Part shown: positions 13,470 through 25,204 of the stretch, in pieces
Layout: each line of letters begins with the position of its first letter
How positions within the stretch are numbered: position 1 is the stretch's first letter
From: Vespula vulgaris
Taxonomy: Eukaryota > Arthropoda > Insecta > Hymenoptera > Vespidae
DNA length: 64,000 nt
Assembly: GCF_905475345.1 (NCBI RefSeq)
Contig: NC_066588.1
Location: 9,261,001-9,325,000 of the forward strand
Direction: 5' to 3'
Notes under the pieces: model-generated
Databases searched by the model: none
The model's input: only the letters and a program-made list of their open reading frames with translations
What the model was told of the DNA's origin: nothing
Translations under genes and position numbers: made by a program

Positions 13470-14747
13470 ATTGCGGAGAAAATTGAGATATATCAGAATA
13501 TCATGACAGGATATGAAGACACCAAAAAATTGTACAAATTCCTCAAATATGCCAATCCAGAACCAGGTGAAAAAGTTATTATTTCTGGATTTGCGGGGTA
13601 GATTTCCAGAATCCCAAAATATGAAGGAATTGAAAAATAATATTTTTAACTGCAAAGATTGTATCACTGAAAACGAATGCCATTGGAAACTAGGTACTAA
13701 TTTACGAATATACTAACTTCATTTAACAGAGTAAGCTATTTAACGTTAACATTTTTCTATCGTTATGTTTTATAAGGTAATTCAGAAATTCCAAAGCATT
13801 TATGCAAAATTAAGAATGTTGAGAAATTCGATGCGTCCTTTTTTGGAATACATTTTAACCAAGCTTATTTGATGGATCCTATGAGCAGAATGATGTTGGA
13901 ACATGCTTACGAAGCTATAATAGATGCTGGGATTAATCCAGATGATATTCGTGGAACAAGGACAGGTGTATTCGTAAATTCATGTTTCTCTGATTCCGAA
14001 CCAACTTTGCTTCACAGCAAACTTCAGGTACTTGAAAATAACAAACAATGAGGATATAGATTATTGATTACTTATAAAAATGAATAAGACAAAGGATATG
14101 TCTCTTAAAAATAGGCAGATGTTTTCGGTATCACGAACTGTAGCAGAGATATGATGGCTCAAAATATTTCGTATTGGTTGGGTGTAGCAGGTCCATCATA
14201 TAACGTTGATACAGGGTGTAGTTCTACTCTTTATGCGATGGATCAAGCTTACAGGTTTATACGTAGTGGAGACTGCGATTATGCAATCGTCAGTGGATCG
14301 AATCTTTGCCTACACCCATATACGTCTCTACATTTTGTTCGTTTAAGTAGTGACTATACTAATCGTTCAGAAGAGTTTTCTTTTTTCATCGAATTATCAT
14401 GATAATATTAATTCTTAAACTTGGATATCTCCAACAGGGGTGTTGAATCAAGATGGTCGCTGCAAAATTTTCGACGAAGATGCAAATGAATGTGTCTCTT
14501 CTGTATCCAATACCCAGATTACGGACAGAATGTACGTTTTATAACTTCGTATAAATTATAAAAATAACTATAATTTACTATAAAATACTGTTATTTTCAG
14601 ACAACTAAATCCAAAGTGGATGTGTACGTTGTTTTCAGCGGTCATATCATGATGTTAGAAAATATGAAAATTGCAATGGCAATTAATAATGAATTGTTTG
14701 TGATTACTGATGGATTTAAAAAAAATCTAATAAAAGAAAACTTATAA
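13470..14747 (+). pseudogene. FAS pseudogene with KS exons fused to the terminal thioesterase exon
   Basis: 13500-13690 resembles the KS N-terminal exon, with a frameshift inside the ISGFAGRFP-type motif. 13869-14051 is an open KS exon (MDPMSRMMLEHAYEAIIDAGINPDDIRGTRTGVF). 14151-14402 is an open KS exon containing VDTGCSSTLYAM, which retains the cysteine of the condensing site, and GSNLCLHPY. 14436-14500 holds the start of the next KS exon (GVLNQDGRC). At about 14505 the sequence jumps to the last part of the thioesterase (PDYGQNV) and, after a short intron, the terminal exon (KVDVYVV..GHIMML..AINNELF) ending at TAA 14745-14747. A large internal deletion therefore removed AT, DH, ER, KR, ACP and most of TE. 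The KS exons are the best preserved of all copies here, so this decay may be the youngest. A residual transcript is possible; an active synthase is not. Confidence 0.8.
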
Positions 14748-15826
14748 AAATGAAAGTAATAAAACTAATACACACTTATATATGATTAATAAACTATTAA
14801 TGATTTAATCAATTTTATTAAATATTATATATAATATAAATGAAAAGCTGGACAAATCGAAATTAACGAAATTGGAGCAAGTCTGAATACGTCAAGACGT
14901 GGCATAGCTCTCGATCGTCCTTTGATTATTTATAAGTACAAGTACGAAGCTGCGCTATAACTGATATTACAAAATAATTCAAAATGACAAAGTCACCAAT
15001 TCAAAATGGCAAAGAAATGAAGTGGACTCTCGTGTATGCACAAGACATCACCTATATAATGGCCCTCATAAAGCTTGTATTTTTTCGATTTATTATACAA
15101 AAATTTGATATACGAACTTAAAAACTATTTAAACAAATACTTTCCTAATCTAAATTATACAAATTAATCATTACAATTCAATGCAGAAATAAAACTCGAA
15201 AATATGAAAAAAAATTATAAGAAAAATATCCATAAATGCATATATAATTATTTTCGACACAAATTTTTGTTGTCTTAACTCGTTGTCACGGCTTGTTCAT
15301 AAGGTCAATCGGAAATGATTTATTTGATCTAATTGCCTGTAATTAACGTAGCGATGAAGCTTCGTTATAATCTTTAATAGCACACAGGAATTTGAAAGAG
15401 CATTGATTAATTGCATCAAAGAAAACGGATACTTTGGACATGATTCGCAATGCGCCACCTTACGTACATCACACAATAAGTAGATTAATTTATTAATTTC
15501 TATTCATAAATAAAAAGCAATATTCCATATAAAATTTAAGAACGAAAAAGCTATTAAAAATCGTATTAAAAAACGAATAAACAAAAACATGAAATTAGAT
15601 AAGTACTTTCTTACTTATTAATTCGAATAGATCTTTCCTATACACACATTAACTTGTCGTCACTTCATAGTTTCTGTTTTTACAACGTAGGTCAAAGAAT
15701 ACTTAAAAAATGCTATAAAAATAATACCAAAATAAAATAATAAATAAATAATATTTCAGTCTTAAAATTATTAATTAAATACTTCCCTATCATCTTTTAT
15801 AATAATTAATGCCGACAATGAGTACA

Positions 15827-16200
15827 GGAACAATTTTGATAAACAAGGTCTCATTTTAAAGATGGTTTAAGCGAAGTCATGAACATTTTTCAAATTTTTG
15901 AAGATTTTGTTTTTTGGCAATATAAGCTTTGTTTTTTTTTTTTAAAAAAATCGTGTCAAAATATGATCTTTTTTCGAGAATAGATTATGCATAAAAATAA
16001 AGCTTTTTCAAAAAGTCGAGAAAGCTATGTACTCACTTATATCTTTATCTTTAAATAAGATCTTATTCGTTAAAATTGGTCAAGAATTACGCCTTAATTC
16101 GTTGTTGGTATAAACGATGTTCTCACCATTTTTCGTAAAAAAAGTTTTGTATAGTAGCGCCTCTTGAACTTTACGGCAAATGAGAAGCTTATATCATAAC
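15827..16200 (+). repeat. Unclassified dispersed repeat, copy 1
   Basis: This segment and 54547-54850 share an ordered series of words: GAACAATTTTGAT, an ATTTTAA-GATG stretch, TTTAAGCGA, ATAAAG-TTTTTTCAAAAA, and then a GCGCC/GCCGCC element followed by a CATAAC motif. The similarity is collinear but eroded. No open frame or terminal inverted repeat was seen, so its class is unknown. Confidence 0.4.
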
Positions 16201-17474
16201 TTATTTTTATATAAATGCTTGAATGATGTGTTTTGTTTCCGTGAAGTAAACAATTGCTTTCTTATTTGCATATATAAACCGTTGCTCAAATTTTCTGATC
16301 CATACTAAATGCAAGAAAACGCATTCTGCGATATTCACCCAGAGAACCACGGTAATTCATTCAAGCGTTTTAATAAACTTTTGAAAGATAATCATCTTAA
16401 ATAAGAATCTAAAAATAAGAAAATACGTCTTCAATTCTCGTCTTCATTTCTTCATTTTTCACATCTTCAATTCTCCTTCTCTATAGAGGCAAGTTTAGAT
16501 AATTTATAATTCTGCTAATTTTCTAATTATTTAAACAATCTATAAGCACGCGGAGTATAATAAGCTAATATCTAAACAAAAGTACATTCACTTAAACAAT
16601 ATATAATTCGTAACACGCGATAAATATAAACGAAAAATTTTAAATTCCTATATTTCTAAATAATATAATATACTAATATTTAAACAACAACACGCTTGCT
16701 TAAATAGAGTAAAATTTTGAATAAGCGATTGTTGTCTATTTACAATGTCAACAAAAACGGACTTTTCATTGACTTTGACCGTTATCGAATCTGTTTTCTT
16801 TTGGATTTCGACGAGTAAAGATTGTGCTCTTTCTAAACGAATAAGCTTAAATAAATCATACTTTCTATTATTTTAGAATTATTTAAACAATTTGAGATGA
16901 TCATGAAATATACTATTGTAATATTGATTTCTTATTATAATATTAATGTTTTCATTTTTAATAGAAGTAATTCAATATAAAGTTCCGGAATATATCGAGT
17001 AATGAAATATATCAAATATTTAGAATAGCCTAATTAGAATATTCGCGTAGGTGAATATGACTGAGACTTCATTAAAAGCTGAAATCGGAATTTATGTAGT
17101 AAAAAAACAACCGGACTTACTTAATAGAGACAATCTTTATATATTCAGCAAATAAACAGTCTCTTTATTGAAATGCACAGCCATATAATAGTTTAACCAA
17201 TTATTCTAGATTAATTATACCAATTTCTTTCGTAGGATCCAAGAATCGGATCCTTGAGTATGATTCTTTTGATTGGTTTCTTTCTTTTGGTTTCTTTTCT
17301 TCAGTTTCTTTCTTGCTCCTTCCTCTCCTATTCTCTGCATTTCTTTTTTTTTTTTCTTCGCGGCAAGTAGAATAAGAACACTCACACGTTGGAATTGATT
17401 TTACCATGGACTAATTTTATTATTTAATATTTCGCATAGAAGATCCGTCTTAATAAGATCGTTTGGAATAAAAA

Positions 17475-17830
17475 TCCATAAACGACCAGGACTGGCCATT
17501 TTCCAATAGCACTAAAAACATGAATTCTCGATAAGCTTGTATCATCTCAAAAACGTGGATTTTAAAGTAAAATCACTATTAACACTCGCAGGCGCGATTA
17601 AACGTCCCACCGTGAACTTCGTTTTATTGTTCGAAATTTGGAAAGTCATTTGAACGACTAGCCAGGTTTAATAATAGTGATTGAACTTTCCGTTGTTATG
17701 ATGCTGCTATCGGTAAACAGGAACTTACCTTTATCCATTAAAATCTGAATTCTCTATAAGTGGTAAATCATCCCGATATCGCGTATTTTAGAATAAAGTT
17801 ATCGTTAGCCGGCAAGTCGCCAAATGCAGC
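17475..17830. repeat. Degenerate tandem duplication, period about 225 bp
   Basis: The block TGAATTCTC-ATAAG at 17521 recurs at about 17746. In both places it is followed by ATCATC, then GTGGATTTTAAAGTAAA or GCGTATTTTAGAATAAA, and a C-rich end (CTCGCAGGCGC or GCCGGCAAGTCGCC). The two halves are clearly related but diverged. Function unknown; both strands have stops. Confidence 0.4.
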
Positions 17831-19036
17831 AATCTTCACATAGTGAGACCTGGGTCGGTATACTTGCGATATATTGAATACTATCGGACGAACGGCGTAA
17901 ATATTTCAGCGTATTTTCAAAATTTTTTCAATGAAATTCTGACTAATCATTAAAGTACTATCACTTTATATTGCCAATAATATTTGCACAAATAAGTAGA
18001 TTGGATATATTAGAATTTTGTTGACAAATATATATAAAGTATATAAATTTATGACTAAAACCAAGATTTGGTCGATTATTTGGTGAAAAATAATAATTAA
18101 TGAATATATATTTACACAGGGTGTTCAAAAAAGACATTTAATATTTATATAATACATCGAACAAAAATGGTTAACCTTTCGATCTATGTTTACTAAGATT
18201 TTTTTACTCGGTATAATGTGTTCTATGTCTTGTATAAATATTAAATATTTGTTTGTTTGATACTGTATATTATATATTATTTTTATAAAAATCAAAACAT
18301 TAACTCATTTCCTCACTTTCTACGAAGTAAAATTTCCAGCATTGTTTTTCTTTATGATTTCACTAATTCTTTTTATTAATTATATTTATTACCTTTTATG
18401 CATTTATATCGTAAAATAAATGCATACCGACACTGCGTCGTATCTATCACGGATTAATGCAATAGATATGTTACTTAAAAAAGATATAAATGTGGGAGAA
18501 TGAAAAGTTTTAATTTGAATCTATTAACAGTTCTATTGTAACTCACATTAATTCGATCGATATGTTATGTGCGAATGAGGGATAATTTACAAGTTTATAA
18601 ATTGATCCGATAGATGTATGGTGGCGATAGTGTTCCGCGCTTGCGCTTGTGTTCATATTTTGTCCATATCTGTCGCTAAAGTTATATATGCTTTGAGCGA
18701 AAGATAATAAACAACCTTAATGTTAAAATATTTCATAAATAATTGTCAGGAGTCGCAAGCACAAGAATTAACCAATGCTGAAATAGGATTGGCTAGACGA
18801 AATTACGCGCGGATTGACAACTAACTCGTCACAAACAGCTAAATAATAGGTTAGAAACAATATATGTTTACTAAGTTGACGTTTCGAAGCTTGTAACGTG
18901 GGTAAGGAATAAAGTATTGACGAAAAAATATGATTACGTTATGAAAAATATAAAAATATATTAAAAAACAAAAATATTTTTCTCTTATTTATAATTTATA
19001 TTATCATTAAACAATTGTATTTTGTAAAAATTAAAA

Positions 19037-22000
19037 ATGGATAACATAACCACATTAAAACGACCCAAACCTGGAGACGACGAAGAAGAGTTATTTCGAA
19101 TGCAAGAAGATTTTTTAAAAAATAGATTGCAACCATCAGCCAAGGTGATAAATTTACGAGATGAAATTAAAGGACAAGTTAATTCTATACAAACGTTTGC
19201 GTCAAAAAAAGCTAATTGCAATAGAATGCAATCTAAATTTTCAATACTGAAAAAACAAAAAACAGAACAAATTTCTACATCTCAAAGCACAGGAGAAATA
19301 TTAAATACAAATGTGAAAGAGAAAATAACTGCAAATTCGTCTACAGAAATTCATGATATGGTACAAAGTATACCAATAGATCCATCAAACGTAATACTTG
19401 GAAATATTATCGAAAGAAAATTCGATATGACAGAACAGAAGTACAGCTTTGATAAAAAAGTACTTGATATTAATTCAGTAGTTGGCTTTCCAAAAGTCTT
19501 TGTATCTGATAATTATATGGTATTTATATAAATGTTATTTATATGATATTATATTACTTTGATATACTAATTGTTTAATTTTATATAAATTTTAGAATAC
19601 ATCTAATAAACAGAGTTTATTTTCGCAAAAAATTTCAAAAAGAAAGCATACAGCTTTTCCTATTAAAATGGAATGTCCAGAAAAACCTGATACATCAAAA
19701 AATGAAAATTCTAATGCTATAAAAGATTCTTTGGTCGAAGAGATTCATCAAGAAAATTTAAAAAAATTAAAAGAAATGACCGAAGAAGAAATATTAAAGG
19801 AAAAGAAGATACTCGAATCATCTCTTAATCCAGAATTAATAAAATTTCTTAAAAATAGAAAAAAAGATAAAAACAAAACACAAGTAAATAAACCAGATCT
19901 TCAATCATGTAAACTTGATAGTAATGAATGCATACAAAATAATGAAAGTGATTCTTTATGCTGTGATCAAGAACAAGCTATGGAATGTGAAAGTATAGAA
20001 AATGTACCAAAGCCTTGTATAGAAATATTAAAGGAAGCTAGAGAAAAAGGTTATGTCCATTTAGATACCATAGAACTTGCAAAACTACAATGGATGCAAG
20101 ATATACCAGAAAAAAAAGAAGATGAACCTGCTCCTGGTGAATCATACAATGCTCGATTTGATTTTAATGGTAAATTTACTATAAATATAATTAAAAGATT
20201 GCTTTTATATTCATATTTATTATTTTTTTGGTATAGGTTTATTGCTCCCATACAAGGATGAGAATTTATCAATAGATAAAGGTCTTCATCATCATGGAGA
20301 AGAACCAGAACGTCCTGGCTATTCTTTACAAGAATTATTACAATTAAGTAGATCTTCTACGCAACAACAACGTTGCACTGCTCTCACTACTTTAGCTAAT
20401 ATCTTAGAAAAAAGTCGAAAAGGCTGGTACGATAAAATTTTGCAGCCAGCACCACTAATTGCATTAAGTCAAAAGAATGTCCTACTCTTACTGAGATTTT
20501 CATTGGATGATACATCTATAGCTGTCGTTACAGCAACTTTGCAGGCTTTGAGAGCATTTGTATTTAGTGAAGCAGATGAGGTCTGTTTGGATAGAATGTT
20601 TGGTTGGGATAAATACATAGAACCTACTTTGAAACCTCCACCTTCAGATGTTAAGGATGAGAGTACTTTAAAAGATCATGAGCTTGTACAATTAGATTCT
20701 GTTTCTGCACTTCTAAGATCAGATATTGTTTTAAGAATTAGGTTGTATAATATTTATATTTTTGATTATTTTAACATATTGTATCATAACAATACAAAAT
20801 TATTGTAGATATATTTTAAGTGAAATGCATCCTCCACCTGTTGGTGTGATATGTGCTTTGGAAATATTGACTCGTCTTGCAAGACATTCGCATATAGTTG
20901 CATTGAACATTGCAAGTACTCCAAATTTGTTGAATATTATCATTTGTAATTTTATGCCTTTATCAACTAATCAATTAGGTGAGTATATAAAAATATGCAA
21001 ATAAATAGAATTAATATATGTTTATAAGTTTTAATATTGTGATTAATAAATAAATTTTTGCTTTAGCTACATACGATAAAGTAAATAATGCTTATGGCAT
21101 CCCAATAACTGCAAGCATACGTTTATGTCGAATTTTAGTTTGTTACGGTGGAAGAGCAGTGGCTGAAAAATTAGTTCAGTTGAAAATCATTCATTCTATT
21201 CTATCATATGTTTCCAGTGAAGCAGGGTAATGTTATACCGTTTTAATACTAGTATTAATAATAATATTTCCTGGCATTAATAAAATTTGTTTATTTTTTA
21301 GAAAGGAAGGAATTAATATAAATATTGAAAGTCTACGACTTTGGAAATTGTTGCTACATCACAAAGTAGCAATAGACAGTATTGAAGGAGCTCAATTAAC
21401 CCTTGTATCTCAGTTACAACTTTTATTATGTAATCATGATATTGGAAAAGCTGCAGAACTAGCTTGTGAACATGCAACTGCGCTCATAGCTGTAGCTAGT
21501 ACTTTAAATTCATTCAAGGAAAATATCTCCATACTGTTATCAAAATGGAATAGACAATTATCATCATTATCATCTCCAACAGTAAGTTTATATAAAGCAT
21601 ATGAAATAAGATACAACTCAGTCTAATATAATTATTATAATTTTATAGTGGTGTATTTTAAAATTGATTTCACAAACATTACTGTCTGTTAATAATTTAA
21701 AAGCCTTGGAAACAAATTGGATATCAAATCCAAATATATTTTCTACGTTATGGTATGTTTCTGCTTTACTATATATCAACATTAAATGTATAAATATTTT
21801 TAATGGGAATAATTACATATTGAAATTTTGAACAGCTCTACTTCAAATTTATTAAGTACTTGTATACCTGCTATTGAACGAGAACCATCCTGCCTGCCAA
21901 GTCTTGGAGTACTGACAGAAGAAAATCAATTACAGCCAATTGTGTCTCAGAATTCTTGTATTCCTTTTCTAGCAGTAATACTTAATATGTTCTACCATAA

Positions 22001-23159
22001 GTCCTTTGAAACAGGTCTTTGGACAATATTCAATCAACCAGAATTTATGAAATATATTCAAAAACTAGAATCAACTGATTGGAATTTAGAACGATCATGG
22101 TATACACGAATAGAATTTTATTTACTTACTACTATTGTTAAAGCTGCTCGCCTTCTTAGTAGGAACTTAAATTCTGCAATGAAACATAGTCTTTGGAAAG
22201 TATCTATTAAACTTATATCGTCATTACCAGGAGACTTTTCTAATGATGTAATAGATATGTTGAGAATTGCTTTGTCAAATGAAAAATTAAATTTGGAATT
22301 AATAACAGATCAACTATCACAATTAAATTTAAATAGTGCTGATAATCAAATGAAATATGAAATAGCAAATTTGTATGAAAAATATGTTATATCAAATTCA
22401 GATTGGAGTCAAGCAGCAATGCCTAAAGATTGGCTTTATTTACCTTTGGTACACATTTATACAAAATGTAGAAATAATGAAACCATTACAGAAGAAGATA
22501 AAAAAAATATCTTAGTGATATTAGGATTAGAGATCGTTTCACCTGAATTAGTTGCAAAATTATCTCCAACTTTAAGATTTAGTAGATTAGTACTAACCTA
22601 TTTGTGTGATACAGTTTATTTAAATAATAATGTATCTATTTTATTAAACAAAGCAATGTCAGACTTAATGCAAAAGTATTACAAAAAGTTAAACTTTACA
22701 AAAGATCTACCAGGATTAAATTCATTTGTTGATTTGTTCACTGCAATGTGTGAACATTTTTGCTCAACTTCTTATGGTAATCATAATTTTGCAATGATAT
22801 TATTAATTCCAATTGCACAGAGACATAATGTGCATTATAGAAAATTATTATGGTCTGAACATGCTGGTGTACTCAGGTATTTAAGATTACCATTGAATAA
22901 GTTAATAATTCCTTTACAAGAATATCTTTATCCTCTTGAAGAAGATATATCATTAATAGAAACTTATATAACAGCACTTGTTAGAAATACTATTAAATTA
23001 GAATGGTGTCCAATACCGTATACAATTGCACTTCATCATTCTGCTATGTATTTAAAGCTTACAACTAAATTAGCAATTCGAATGAGAACGAAAATAGAAA
23101 CAATTCATGATAAAAGCTTGGTAAATATTTTATTAAATTATGAACCACCAAGACTGTGA
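19037..23159 (+). CDS. RPAP1: RNA polymerase II-associated protein 1
   Basis: Acts in assembly and nuclear delivery of RNA polymerase II and in Pol II-Mediator function. Exons: 19037-19519, 19596-20169, 20237-20741, 20809-20978, 21067-21226, 21302-21581, 21649-21752, 21836-23159; 1,038 aa, close to but shorter than vertebrate RPAP1 (about 1,400). The N-terminus carries the typical KRPKPGDDEEELFRMQ start. The RPAP1_N helix (IHQENLKKLKEMTEEEIL) is at about residues 210-255. The RPAP1_C core (LDTIELAKLQWMQDIP, ARFDFNG, GLHHHGEEPERPGYSLQEL) is at about 320-400. The long helical, ARM-like remainder runs to the end and includes SLDD and the C-terminal PLNKL and EWCPIPYTIALHH blocks. The ATG at 19037 fits the family start. 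All introns are short and in phase. It is the only gene between the FAS graveyard and CNRIP1. Confidence 0.93.
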
Positions 23160-24413
23160 ATAAAAATGTAATTATAAATATAAACTTTTTTGTAAAGATA
23201 TTTAAAACATGGACTTGGTCGAATTGATTTATTATTGAACTGATAATAGATAGAGTATTTACTTCGAATATTTTTATAATGTACAGACATCTCTTGTGTA
23301 TATATATAAAATATAGTAATGCTAGAAATACAGGATTGATAAAACAATATTTAGACTTTTTGTTAAGCCTAAAAAATGAGTTTACTTATACAATAGAATA
23401 TTTATTTTAAGAAACTTATACTACTGATTTAAGAAATAATACGTGACAATGCACATTTATATTTCATATAATTTAAGTGCTATATTCACAGGTACAACTC
23501 ATTAGGGTATTCATGTTTTTTGTGTTTAATAATAAAGAATAGGAACAATTAGTAGTAAGCACAGAGGCACTGTTTGGTCATTTGAGCTGGTTTGAACGTT
23601 AGTGTTAATATCTGATCTGTGTAATAAGGATAATGCACAAAATTTACAGAAAGTGGTTAAACAGAACTCTATAGAAATAATATCGTGCATTATTCTATTT
23701 TAAAAAGATTTTTCATATGAAATCATATTGGTATCATAAAGTAAAGGATTTAGGTCAGCTCGAGAGCAAATACTTCGTATAATATAAATTTCAAATGATA
23801 ACCGTAGCAACAATTAGCGAATATTTTTATAAATATTAAAGAACAATTTGATATTTATAAATTTCGAAATGATTATGTATTTAATGATTTTTCGCAACAT
23901 TATATATATATATCTATATAGATTGGTCTTTTTTTTTGTAAGCACGAAAAAGCATAGCCAAAAGTGTATATATGAAAAAGAATATGAAGATTCTTTCAAT
24001 CTTACATATTACAATGTTTTGCGATGAAAATACATTGATAATTATTATTTTAAAAATTACCAAGTAATATTTTATGATACCGATTTTATTTCAATTTACC
24101 AACTGATATGTTGTTCGATGTGTGCGAAAACGATCGTGTTAATATTTCTTTCTTAAATCAATAATTCCTTTTATTTTATTCAAAAATCATTAAGTTTTTT
24201 CTCGTATTCATTTACATTAAATGTTATTAGAATACATCACGCATTACATTAATATCTTACGAACATTCAAATTTCACGAAATATTAATATTTCATTTTAG
24301 ATCGTTTTTTCAAGAATTCCAAATATTTTTGACGCAGAATAGAAAAGTAAGCACCGTAATACATTCACACATGTATATTCACAATTGTAATTCACATTTG
24401 TAAGCATACCGTG

Positions 24414-24485
<72 letters not shown>

Positions 24486-25204
24486 AAGCACAGCAATTCA
24501 CGATATATTTCCGTCGTCGTGTATTAAACTCTACGTTCAGGTAGAGAGAGTACTTTGCTTAGACGATTCCATGCCACAACATATTATCGTACAAAGCAAG
24601 CATTTCGATCGTCAAATTACGGAACTTGCGTTTACAGACATGCAACATTCGTTCTATCGGCCATTCACACGATTTGGTAATACATCGAGAAAGCATTATA
24701 AGCACAATATTATCTTGCTCTGCTATTTCCCATAGTTTTTTCTTTTTTTCTTACATTTTCTGGTATATTTCTCAGCACTAATAAAAGTAGCTTATGATCG
24801 AATTCGATCTTTCCCGCCCTTTAAATTAAATATCTTACCACTAATCCTACTGCCATCTACGTACAAACTTTTTTCAAATCGTTATATTCGATCTCTCGAT
24901 AATACATTTTATATCGTTTAATAATAAAATGGCTGAACTTGCAAAACGTATTAAAGATATTCAGAATCATCCCCAAGCAATGTCGTTTTTCGAAAATGAC
25001 AATAATTGTATTCAAAGAAAATAATCCTTTTTACGTACGATCGAATAAATTGTAACCGCTATAAATAAATCGAAATCGCGTCCAATAAGTAAATTTCCGA
25101 TTTGAAACCGTCTAGCTGTAAGGAAAGCCCATCTTTTATATATTTTTTTTTTTTCCTTTAACCTACAAAAATTGCCGACTTCATTACGGCATTAACTCCA
25201 ATCG
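23160..25204. other. Convergent spacer between RPAP1 and CNRIP1
   Basis: AT-rich, without exon-like frames. It must contain the 3' UTRs of RPAP1 (+) and CNRIP1 (-), which converge here. The only notable structure is the AT microsatellite at 24416-24480. Confidence 0.5.
24416..24480. repeat. (AT)n microsatellite
   Basis: About 65 bases of uninterrupted AT dinucleotides, read directly from the sequence. The Tyr/Ile-rich reading frame across it is an artefact. Confidence 0.97.

Larger units (their letters stand above)
14748..19036. other. AT-rich non-coding region before RPAP1
   Basis: No recognisable coding exon. It contains one copy of a dispersed repeat (about 15827-16200) and a degenerate tandem duplication (about 17475-17830), listed separately. 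The last few hundred bases (about 18590-19036) presumably contain the RPAP1 promoter and 5' UTR; no core element could be assigned. Confidence 0.5.

Noticed and set aside
15391..15490. Short stretch reading EFERALINCIKENG after an AG, loosely like the FAS pre-ER block
   Set aside because: Too short, no continuation in FAS order, and followed by unrelated sequence.
17465..17600. SAIGKWP on the - strand as an odorant receptor N-terminus
   Set aside because: Only a few residues fit, with stops on both sides; kept as a possibility within the tandem repeat finding but not called as a gene.
24297..24491. Open frame rich in Tyr and Ile
   Set aside because: It is simply the AT dinucleotide repeat read as codons.
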